From Bacteroides sp. UBA7335 (lineage in GTDB: Bacteria; Bacteroidota; Bacteroidia; Bacteroidales; Bacteroidaceae), in NCBI GenBank assembly GCA_002471185.1, contig DKPL01000024.1:17686-54444 (forward strand): a DNA stretch of 36,759 bases. The letters run 5' to 3'. Positions within the stretch are counted from its first letter, which is position 1, and the number at the start of each line of letters is the position of its first letter. The position numbers and the translations under genes are program-made. Under the pieces are notes generated by a model that was not told the DNA's origin, did no database searches, and saw only the letters and a list, made by a program, of their open reading frames with translations. Of the stretch, positions 18,634 through 28,000 are shown in pieces.

Positions 18634-18706
18634 CGGGAAACTTTTCTTTGTGCTTGATACAGAAAGTTTTCCGAAACGGGAAACATCATTGATGATTTTC
18701 TTTGTG
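18634..18706. repeat. Duplicated bipartite motif upstream of the nrdDG promoter
   Basis: CGGGAAAC (18634-18641) followed directly by TTTTCTTTGTG (18642-18652) recurs as CGGGAAAC (18677-18684) and TTTTCTTTGTG (18696-18706), with an 11-base insertion between the halves in the second copy. The stretch 18592-18882 has no credible gene. Apart from this repeat and the promoter dyad I see nothing else in it. Confidence 0.6.
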
Positions 18707-18882
18707 TTAAAATAATTAAGTAACGATGTAGTAGTGGTATATTTTTTCTTCCATATATTGCATAGCATAAAATATTAAAGATTTGTTCGTGGATTTTTAT
18801 AATGTATATTATTGAAGCTACTGCTAGCTTGTGTTTAGGGCAAAAACCAAACATTCAAATTCGATTTGATTGTTTAATCAAT

Positions 18883-18939
18883 AAAAAATAGACTCTAACT
18901 ATGATTCCTATTTAGTAGTACTTCATAGTTAGAGCCTAT
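18883..18939 (-). terminator. Intrinsic terminator after the SQR-like gene
   Basis: The inverted repeat 18888-18904 with 18923-18939 pairs 17 bases, 16 of them Watson-Crick and one G-U, with an 18-base loop. On the minus strand it is followed by TTTTTTATTG. It lies 19 bases past the stop of the flavoprotein gene. Confidence 0.88.
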
Positions 18940-18957
18940 CACTCAATGTAGCCGATA

Positions 18958-20247
18958 TTAATCGCCTATTATTTCGCTCAATTTAATGCCCCAATGTGGA
19001 GGCTTACCGCCTGTCATATAATACGACTCTTTGAATCCCATTTTCAGCATGAAGTATTTATATCCCATTTTCATAATACCTGTTTTTCCTCCAAAGAATA
19101 AATCCGAATGTATATAGAAAGCCTTATTATGTCCCATATCACCAAAACACATCACCACAGGACTGAATGGCTTATCCTCTTCAGGTTTATTAAATACTCC
19201 CATGTCTTTGGCTATTTGGCGAGCTACTATTCGCGCTTGAGCATCTCCAATACCACCCAATTTGGGTGCCGCCAAAGCAGCTGCATCACCTACCGCCATA
19301 ATTTCAGGATACTGCTGATTACGCATATATAAATCAGTCATAACAAAGCCAACCTCATCTACAATTGGTAAATCTTTCATGAATTGATGAGGATTCCAGT
19401 TAGGCAAAACAATTTTTAATTCAGCTTCAATCGATTGTCCATTTGTAAACTCAATGCCATCGGCTGTAATCTCTTTAATGTCTTGAACTTTATTGATGTA
19501 ACTCATGCCCATTTCGTCTTTGGCCATGTGCAAGAAACGTTCAACAATAGGAATACCTGCATCTTCAGCAATATATTCGCCTGGTGTAAAAAGTGTAATG
19601 TTTTTGGCACTTCCCCAACCTTTATCTTCAAGGAGAGCCGATAGACCTAACGAAATCTCTAATGGAGGTCCTTCACAAGCTGCTGTCATATCGTGAAGCC
19701 ATTCAGGATTACCTTTTTTGCCCATGTGGAAACGTGCACTACCTATAGCAATAGGGCCACCTTTGTATTTTTTTTCAAATAGATAGCGTCTTAATTTATT
19801 GCCATAATATCCATCTGAAACAGTATGTCCATATTCTCCAAAACCCTTGATAGCTGCGTAATCAAGGCGTGCACCAAGGGCAATTACTAAATAGTCATAT
19901 CTTATTTTCTCTATAGCACTTCCTGGTCTTTCATTTGGAGTAATTTCTATCGACTTAGAAACAGGATCTATACTATTGACTTCTGCTTGTAGGAAGTCTA
20001 TATGATCTTGTTTTAAGAAAGGATAGAATTGCATATGTAGGTTTTTGACAGGATCTTGATTTGCAAAAATTTCTAATGGAATGTTTGGTACAAACACTAA
20101 GTATGATTTACGATCAATAACTGTAATATCAACGGTATCTTTAGCTTCCTCACGAATTAAACGTGCAGCTGTAAGTCCTCCAAAATTAGATCCTAATACT
20201 ACCACATGGGGTTTAGCATGACCTGCTTGCGAATTTTTGTTAACCAT
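18958..20247 (-). CDS. SQR/NDH-2-like FAD-dependent oxidoreductase
   Basis: Protein of 429 residues of the two-dinucleotide-binding-domain flavoprotein family. The FAD motif VVVLGSNFGGLTAARL is at 15-30. The second FAD contact is AVGDAAAL near 318-325, with D321. C191 in AACEGPPLE and C367 in VVMCFGDMG lie where sulfide:quinone oxidoreductases and flavocytochrome c sulfide dehydrogenases carry redox cysteines. These favour sulfide or polysulfide oxidation over NADH oxidation. The C-terminal hydrophobic and basic helix region (KMGYKYFMLKMGF) could dock on the membrane. It is a single gene with a terminator on each side. A type II NADH dehydrogenase is the alternative. Confidence 0.82.
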   Translation of the reverse strand: MVNKNSQAGHAKPHVVVLGSNFGGLTAARLIREEAKDTVDITVIDRKSYLVFVPNIPLEIFANQDPVKNLHMQFYPFLKQDHIDFLQAEVNSIDPVSKSIEITPNERPGSAIEKIRYDYLVIALGARLDYAAIKGFGEYGHTVSDGYYGNKLRRYLFEKKYKGGPIAIGSARFHMGKKGNPEWLHDMTAACEGPPLEISLGLSALLEDKGWGSAKNITLFTPGEYIAEDAGIPIVERFLHMAKDEMGMSYINKVQDIKEITADGIEFTNGQSIEAELKIVLPNWNPHQFMKDLPIVDEVGFVMTDLYMRNQQYPEIMAVGDAAALAAPKLGGIGDAQARIVARQIAKDMGVFNKPEEDKPFSPVVMCFGDMGHNKAFYIHSDLFFGGKTGIMKMGYKYFMLKMGFKESYYMTGGKPPHWGIKLSEIIGD

Positions 20248-20311
20248 AATATTGATTGTTTAGTATTATGTGTAAAACAAGTGGTTTATTAAAAGGTTTG
20301 TCTGCGGACAT

Positions 20312-20343
20312 AAAAAACCCTCTATAAGATGTCTTATAGAGGG
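20312..20343 (-). terminator. Intrinsic terminator after diaminopimelate dehydrogenase
   Basis: A perfect 12-bp inverted repeat, CCCTCTATAAGA (20318-20329) with TCTTATAGAGGG (20332-20343), is followed on the minus strand by TTTTTTATG. It lies 26 bases past the ddh stop and upstream of the flavoprotein gene, separating the two minus-strand units. No clear promoter for the flavoprotein gene is visible in 20248-20311. Confidence 0.88.
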
Positions 20344-20369
20344 CTTATGCGATGATATTTTTGAACTTA

Positions 20370-21269
20370 TTATACCAAGTGGCTAATCCACTCTTCGCGA
20401 TCGCCAGGAAGAAGGTCAATAACAGGAACTTCAACCATAGTATAACATCCAGGTTGTTGGCGGAATGAAGCACGTGCTACACATACAAGAATTTGTGCAG
20501 TAAGTGCAGGGTTGTTAATACGCATATTGAACTCAAATAGTTGGTTTTGAGTTTTACCCGAAACACCTTTACGTGTAAGGTTTACGCCATGACCCATATC
20601 AAGAAGATCGTCAACGCAAGGTACAAGTTTTACATGAGTTTCATCGTTTACAAAATAAGCATCTGCTTTGATTGCAGCAGCAACTTCATCAAAGTTGTAC
20701 CCCTCTTTTAATTCGATATAAACCATGCGGCGGTGAATCCCTGTTCCTGTTGGAATAGTCATTGACAATGCAGCTTTTACACCATCAATCGCTTTCACTG
20801 CTACAGTGTGTCCCATACTCATACCAGGACCAAAGTTAGTATAAGTAATACCTTTAGGTGCAATAGCTTCAAGCATAGTACGTACTACTGAATCTGATCC
20901 AGGATCCCATCCAGCAGCAATAATGCTTACAGCGTTGTTTGCTTTAGCACAAGCACCAAGTTCTTTGCGAAGTGCTACAATGCCAGTGTGAATATCAAAA
21001 CTATCTACGGTGTTAATTCCTAACGCTAAAATTTCTTTAGCATAAGTTTCAACGCTGCGGGTTGGAGTACAAAGAATGGCTACTTGTACATCTTCTAGTT
21101 CTTTTATATCTTTTACAACAGCATAAGGCTCAAGTTCAGCGGGTTTGTTTTCGGCACCTGCACGGCGCACTACACCTGCTATTTCAAAATCGGGAGCTGC
21201 TTGAAGCGCTTCCAATACATATTGACCGATATTGCCATAACCTACGATGGCTGCTCTTATCTTTTTCAT
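20370..21269 (-). CDS. ddh: meso-Diaminopimelate D-dehydrogenase
   Basis: NADPH-dependent cytoplasmic enzyme that converts tetrahydrodipicolinate and ammonia directly to meso-diaminopimelate, for lysine and for the wall cross-link. The protein has 299 residues from the chosen start. The Rossmann motif VGYGNIG is at 9-15. AAGWDPGSDSVVR and the FGPGMSMGH segment are characteristic of the family. A longer ORF starts at 21347, but the -7 promoter element (21314-21321) lies inside that extension and the family begins at MKKIRAAIVGYG, so 21269 is used. It is a single gene, divergent from ruvA. Confidence 0.94.
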   Translation of the reverse strand: MKKIRAAIVGYGNIGQYVLEALQAAPDFEIAGVVRRAGAENKPAELEPYAVVKDIKELEDVQVAILCTPTRSVETYAKEILALGINTVDSFDIHTGIVALRKELGACAKANNAVSIIAAGWDPGSDSVVRTMLEAIAPKGITYTNFGPGMSMGHTVAVKAIDGVKAALSMTIPTGTGIHRRMVYIELKEGYNFDEVAAAIKADAYFVNDETHVKLVPCVDDLLDMGHGVNLTRKGVSGKTQNQLFEFNMRINNPALTAQILVCVARASFRQQPGCYTMVEVPVIDLLPGDREEWISHLV

Positions 21270-21313
21270 CCTGTTATTGGTTATTTGTTTAATAAATTCT
21301 CCTATTTTACTTG

Positions 21314-21321
21314 CAAAAATA
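21314..21321 (-). promoter_or_regulatory. -7 element of the ddh promoter
   Basis: TATTTTTG on the minus strand followed by C fits TAnnTTTG exactly. The nearest TTG upstream (21347-21345) is 23 bases away, longer than the usual 19-21. The leader would be about 35-40 bases. No matching element for the divergent ruvA gene was found in 21322-21427. Confidence 0.5.
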
Positions 21322-21427
21322 AGTATTAATTCGATTATTGCATTCAATTTGTTTGTTAAAGTTAGTTTTTATCTATCTACTTGTATAAAACACAATATTT
21401 ATCGTGCGCGTGCGTTAATAAAGTATT

Positions 21428-22021
21428 ATGATAGAATATGTAAAAGGTGAGATTGCCGAATTAAGTCCGGCAGTAGCCATTATAGATTGCAATGGTTTGG
21501 GGTATGCCGTAAATATTTCATTAAATACCTACTCTGCTATTCAAGGCAAAAACAACTGTAAACTTTATATTTACGAAGCGATTCGCGAAGATGCCTATAT
21601 TCTTTACGGTTTTGCCGATAAGCAAGAACGTGAACTCTTTTTGCTTTTGATTTCCGTATCGGGCATTGGAGGCAACACCGCTCGTATGATTCTTTCTGCA
21701 CTTTCTCCTGCAGAATTGATTACTGTGATTAGTTCGGAAAACGCCAATTTACTGAAGACAGTTAAAGGTATTGGATTGAAAACTGCTCAACGCGTTATTG
21801 TAGACTTGAAAGATAAAATTAAAGTTGCAGGTAATGCGGCAGAACTTCCTATGGGTAGCACTTCGTTGATGAGCAATCAAGTTCAAGAAGAAGCTGTTGC
21901 AGCTTTAACAATGCTTGGGTTTGCTGCTGCTCCATCACAAAAAGTTGTATTAGCTATTCTCAAAGAAGAACCAACTATTACTGTAGAAAAGGTGATAAAA
22001 TTGGCTTTGAAAAGATTATAA
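21428..22021 (+). CDS. ruvA: Holliday junction branch migration protein RuvA
   Basis: DNA-binding subunit of the RuvAB branch-migration motor. The protein has 197 residues, as is typical. The N-terminal OB-fold starts [20 protein letters not shown]. The helix-hairpin-helix region has [14 protein letters not shown] and [22 protein letters not shown]-terminal RuvB-binding domain ([13 protein letters not shown]) follows after a short linker. Its stop overlaps the sprA start by one base (TAATG), so the two are probably translationally coupled although their functions are unrelated. Confidence 0.97.
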   Translation: MIEYVKGEIAELSPAVAIIDCNGLGYAVNISLNTYSAIQGKNNCKLYIYEAIREDAYILYGFADKQERELFLLLISVSGIGGNTARMILSALSPAELITVISSENANLLKTVKGIGLKTAQRVIVDLKDKIKVAGNAAELPMGSTSLMSNQVQEEAVAALTMLGFAAAPSQKVVLAILKEEPTITVEKVIKLALKRL

Positions 22022-25000
22022 TGCTTATTAATAGACATAGAATATTGCGTTTGATCTCTTTGATGGTACTCCTTATAATGTGGAGTGCTGAGGGAGTGTA
22101 TGCACAATTGGTTCAACCGCAACCTATGCCTATTGTTGACGAAAAGGTAGAGTATGATGCTTTAACCAATCGATACGTTATCCGCACTTTTGTGGGAGGA
22201 CAAGAAATGGAAGTGCCGATGATACTTACCCCTACAGAATATTTAGATTGGAGTATGAGGCGTTCTATGCAAGATTATTTCCGTCAACGCAATGATTCTA
22301 TCTTTACCAACGGGAAAGATAAGTTTGACTTTACCAATATGCACTTTAATATTGGTCCTGCCGAAAAGATATTTGGTCCCGGTGGGGTGCAGATTAGGAC
22401 TCAAGGTAGTGCGGAGTTAAGCTTTGGGATGACTTACAATTATGTGCAAAATCCAACTTTGCCAGAGAGTATGCGCAAAACATGGTCTTTCGATTTTGAT
22501 GAAAAGATCAATATCAATGTAAATGGTAAGGTAGGCGATAAGGTCAGCTTGGATATGAATTATAATACCGATGCTACTTTCGATTTTGATAGTAAGAAAA
22601 TGAAATTGAAATATGAAGGTAAAGAGGATGAAATCATAAAACTCCTTGAGGCTGGTAATGTGAGTATGACCACGGGTAACTCACTAATTCGTGGTGCTAC
22701 CTCTTTGTTTGGTATTCGTGCCGATTTGCAATTTGGAAAATTGAAACTGCAAACTCTAATAAGTCAGCAAGAGAGTGAATCGAAAACGGTTACTAGTAAA
22801 GGGGGGGCACAAACTATTCCTTTTGATTTTTCGGCCGATGCCTACGATGAAAACAGACACTTTTTCTTAGCACACTATTTTCGCGATACTTACGATGTCA
22901 ATATGTCGCAACTTCCTAATATTCTTTCGGGGGTAACAATCAGTCGCATTGAAGTGTGGATTACCAATAAACGCAGCAACTATGAGAGTCCGCGCAATAT
23001 TTTAGCATTTAGTGATCTTGCCGAATCAAAAAATATATCTCCCGGTACGCCATGGGTTTCTAACTCATCTACGAATTTAGTTCCGCGTAATGCTGCAAAC
23101 ACACTTTATCAAAGTATGGTAGACAATTATCCTATGGCTCGTGATATTAGTGCGGTGAATAGCTTAATGCAAGGAATACCCGGTATGGAGGGTGGACTAA
23201 ATTATGAAAAAATAGAAAGTGCGCGTTTGTTAACCTCTTCTGAATATGAGTTAAATGCAACTTTAGGATATATTTCTTTAAAACAAACCTTACAACCTGA
23301 CGAAGTTCTTGCGGTAGCCTTTGAATATACCATAAAAGGGCAACGCTATCAGGTTGGTGAGTTTGCCTCGGATATCAAAGAAACAAGCAATAACCTGTAT
23401 GTGAAGTTGCTTAAAAACACATCAAATTCTCCAAACTCTACGGTGTGGGATTTGATGATGAAAAACGTTTATTCACTCAATGCATACCAGGTTCAAAAAG
23501 AGAAATTTACCCTAAATATCACAATGCTAAGTGATACAACTGGAACCCATTTAAGGTATATTCCTGAAGGTAAAATTGCCAAGATTCCTTTATTGAAAGT
23601 AATGGGTCTCGACCGATTGAATAGCCAAAACCAACCGGGTAGTAATGGCTTTTTTGATTTTGTAGAAGGCTATACTATTACAGCACAAAATGGCCGAGTG
23701 TATTTTCCGGTGGTTGAACCTTTTGGTAAGCATTTGAGGCAAGCTATTGGTGATAATGCCTTGGCTGATAAATATTGTTTTCAAGAGTTGTATGATTCAA
23801 CATTGACAGTAGCTAAGCAAATGGCTGAAAAAAACAGGTATCGTTTACAGGGTGAATATCGAGCTTCTTCAGCCAATGAAATAAAACTAGGCGCAATGAA
23901 CATCCCTCGTGGCTCGGTTCATGTTAGTGCCGGTGGGCGAACTTTGGTCGAAAACTCCGATTATACCGTAGACTATACTATGGGTACGGTTACTATAATT
24001 AATCAGAGCATTGTAGATGCTGGTACTCCAATTACCGTAAATCTTGAAAGTAATACGGTTTATAGTATGCAGCGAAAAACAATGTTAGGAGTGAATTTTA
24101 GCTATGACTTCTCTCCGAACTTGCAATTTGGGGGTACGTTGATGCATCTGCGTGAGCGACCAATGACTACTAAAGTTGTAATAGGTGAAGAACCATTATC
24201 TAATACTTTGTGGGGATTCAATCTATCTTGGAAGAAAGAGAGTCAATGGCTCACTAATATGGTCGATAAACTTCCTTTTGTAGAGGCTACTGCGCCTTCA
24301 AATATCAATTTAGGGTTAGAGTTTGCTCAACTTGTTCCGGGACATGGAAGTGGTTTACAAGACGATGCCTCTTATATTGATGATTTCGAAAGTACACAGC
24401 GTGGCATTGATATACGGCAACCCATAAATTGGCAATTATCATCTACTCCATATGGGGCTCGTAGCAAAGAGGGCATTGTAATGTTTCCCGAAGCTAGCGA
24501 GACAAATAATATAGCTTATGGCAATAATCGTGCACAGATGGCTTGGTATCATATTGATGGTTTATTTACTCGACGAAACTCATCACTTACCCCAACGCAT
24601 ATAAAGAATGATATGGACCAACTCTCTAACCACTATGTGCGCGAGGTTTATGAACAAGAGGTTTTCCCCAATAAAGAGTTAAACTTTCAAGAAACCAATA
24701 CGCTTGCAGTGCTCAATGTGGCTTATTATCCCAATGAACGTGGCTCATACAACCTCGACCGAAACTTAGAAAATGATGGTCGACTAAAAAATCCGGAAAA
24801 GCGCTGGGGAGGTATGATGCGTAGAATTGAAACAAGTGATTTCGAGACAGCCAATATTGAGTATGTAGAGTTCTGGCTGATGGATCCATTTATCTATGCT
24901 GATGGCGATGAGCGTGGACATATCAGCGATAATCCTGAAGTTAATAACGCGCCTGCGGGAGGATATCTCTACTTAAATCTAGGTGATATCTCTGAAGATA

Positions 25001-28000
25001 TTTTGAAAGATGGCAAGAAGTTTTTTGAAAATGGTTTGCCTTTGGATGGTGATGCATCCAAAGTTGATCAAACAGTTTGGGGACGTGTACCCAAAGAACG
25101 TAGCTTAGTATATGCTTTTGATAACTCTGCAGGTGCTCGTCGCAAGCAAGACGTTGGTTTAAATGGTCTTTCTATTGTAGACGAAAGAGACTATCCTACC
25201 TACATGGAGTATTTAGCAGCCGTTCAATCTACTTTAACTGAGTCTGCTTATCAAAAAATATGGGATTCGCCGGCTGCCGATAAGTATCACTACTTCAGAG
25301 GATCTGATTATGATGCTGAGCAGAAAAGCATTTTAGAACGATATAAATACATCAACAATACTGAGGGAAACTCGACTGCTGACGAAGATTCTCCCGAAAA
25401 ATATCCAACGGCTGCAAAAACAATGCCCGATATTGAAGATATTAATCAGGATAATACACTTCAAGAAATGGAGAAGTATTATCAATATCGCATTCATCTT
25501 GATCCTACCAAATTGAAGGTGGGCGAAAATTATGTCACCGATAAACGAGTGGCTAAAGTGAAGTTGCGTAATGGTACTACCGAAGAGGTAGCCTGGTATC
25601 AGTTTAAAGTACCGGTACGCAGTGGCGAAGCCATAGGAAGTATTAAAGATTTTAAATCAATACGCTTTATGCGTATGTTTTTAACTGGTTTCTACAAGCC
25701 GGTTATTTTGCGTTTTGCAACTTTTGAGTTAGTTAGTGGCGATTGGCGAACTTATACTGATCCGCTTTATAATCTACAAAATCCGGCTCCTACTGTTACT
25801 GGAACTTTGGATGTTTCGACAGTAAATCTTGAAGAAAATGCCGATAAAACTCCGGTAAACTATGTAATGCCTCCAAAAATTTCGCGTGTAGTAGACCCCA
25901 GTCAACCTCAGTTAAGACAGCGCAATGAACAAGCTATGAGTTTAAAAATAGCTGATTTAGCAGCAGGTGATGCTCGTGCCGTATATAAAAATTCTACTTT
26001 AGACCTGCGGATGTATCGTCAGCTCAAAATGTTTGCAAGTGCACAAGCACTAACCGATGATGCTACTAACTTGAAAGATGGTGAGTTATCGGTATTTATT
26101 CGTTTTGGATCAGACTATCGTTCCAATTTTTACGAATATGAGATACCTCTTTCATTAACTCCTGCTGGCCATTACAATAATGACTCTGAAGCTGATCGAT
26201 TAATGGTTTGGCCCATTGATAATACATTGGATATTGCACTATCGGTATTTACTAGCTTAAAGCAGAAACGTAATATTGCAAAGAATAGACCTAACTCAGG
26301 TGTTAGTTATGGAAAGGTATATTCAGAGTACGACCCTGATCAGCCGGCTAATAAAGTAAGTGTAATGGGTAACCCATCATTGGCCGAAGTGAAAACCATG
26401 ATGATTGGTATTCGAAATAATTCGCGTGCTAAAAAATCGGCAGAAATTTGGGTTAATGAGTTGCGCGTAGCCGATTTTGACGAAGATGGCGGTTGGGCTG
26501 CTCAAGGTAATTTAAATGTGCAACTATCGGATGTGGGAAGCTTTAACGTAGCTGGACATGTAGAAACTGCTGGCTTTGGTGGATTAGATCAAACAATGAG
26601 TGAACGTAGACTCGACGATTATTATCAGTATCAGTTTACTACGACTTTCGAATTAGGCCGATTTTTTCCCAAAGCAGCACAACTGACAGCACCTGTCTAT
26701 TTTTCTTTTTCGCGAGAGAAAACTATGCCAAAATACAATCCGTTGGATAAGGATATGTTGCTTAAAGATGCTCTTGATGCTTTGCCCAATAAACAAGCAA
26801 AAGATTCGCTACGAAACATTGCCAATGAGATAACGGTGTACAAGAACTTTAGTTTAAGCAATATGCGCTTTGGTGTGCAAAGCAAAAACCCAATGCCTTA
26901 TGATCCGGCCAATTTTACATTAAGCTACAGTTTTACAAAGAAACACAACCAAGGTAGTACTACTGTATATGAGGATGAAACTGATTGGCGTGGAGCTTTT
27001 TCGTATAACTATTCTCCAGTATACCGAGCTTGGGAGCCTTTTAAAAAGATGAAGACTAAGTCGAAGTGGGCGCGAATTATAAAAGAGTTTAACCTGAACT
27101 ATTTGCCACAAAGTTTAGCTTTCAATACCGATATGAATCGCCACTATTACGAATTACAACTTCGTGATATGGAAAATCTTGAAGATGAAACCGGCATTCC
27201 GGTGAGTGTCTCTAAGAATTTCTTATGGAATCGCGACTTTGCCTTACGATGGGATTTGAGTAAGAATCTTAAAATGAATTTTACCTCTGCTACGCATGCG
27301 GAAGTCGAAGAACCGTATGGTGTGTTGAATAGAAATATAGATCCTGAGAGCTATGAAGCGCGCAAAGATACAATTCGTCATAGTCTGTTGCATTTTGGGC
27401 GTCCTATTGATTATCAACAGTCGTTTAATGCTTCTTATAAACTTCCATTTGATAAACTTCCGGCGATTGACTGGATTTCAACCGATCTTCGTTTTGCTTC
27501 TTCTTACAATTGGGATAGAGGAGTAATCTTGACGGATGGGGTAGAGTTGGGTAATACCATTGCCAATCAACGTACTTTTGATGTAAGTTCACGCATCAAC
27601 CTAGAAACGTTATACAACAAGTCTCCTTATCTTAAAGCGGTAAACCGTAAGTTCGCATCGAATACACGCAACAGCCGCACCACTAACCAAAAGAAAGAGA
27701 AGCCAAAACGTTACGAAAAAGAGATTCAGTTAAAGAAAGATACGTCGGTGGTTGTGAAGCATGGTTTGTCTCATAAAAAACCAAAAGTTACCGCCATGAC
27801 AGTTGAAGGCAATCGTTACCCCATTCGTTATAAAGTGGTTGACGCAAATACCATACGCATTGAGACGCGCGATAGCGTACGTATTAAACTGACTGCAATT
27901 CAGGGACCAAAACCGGAAGATAGTAAGTGGTATAAAATTGGTCAATCGGCAGCTCGTGTTGGTATGATGGTGCGCAACATTAGTGTGACATATAAAAACA

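Noticed and set aside
18534..18854. 106-codon minus-strand ORF upstream of nrdD
   Set aside because: It overlaps the riboswitch 5' half and the nrdD promoter, has no family resemblance and no promoter of its own.
21270..21347. 26-codon N-terminal extension of ddh
   Set aside because: It contains the likely promoter, and its hydrophobic sequence is absent from cytoplasmic diaminopimelate dehydrogenases.
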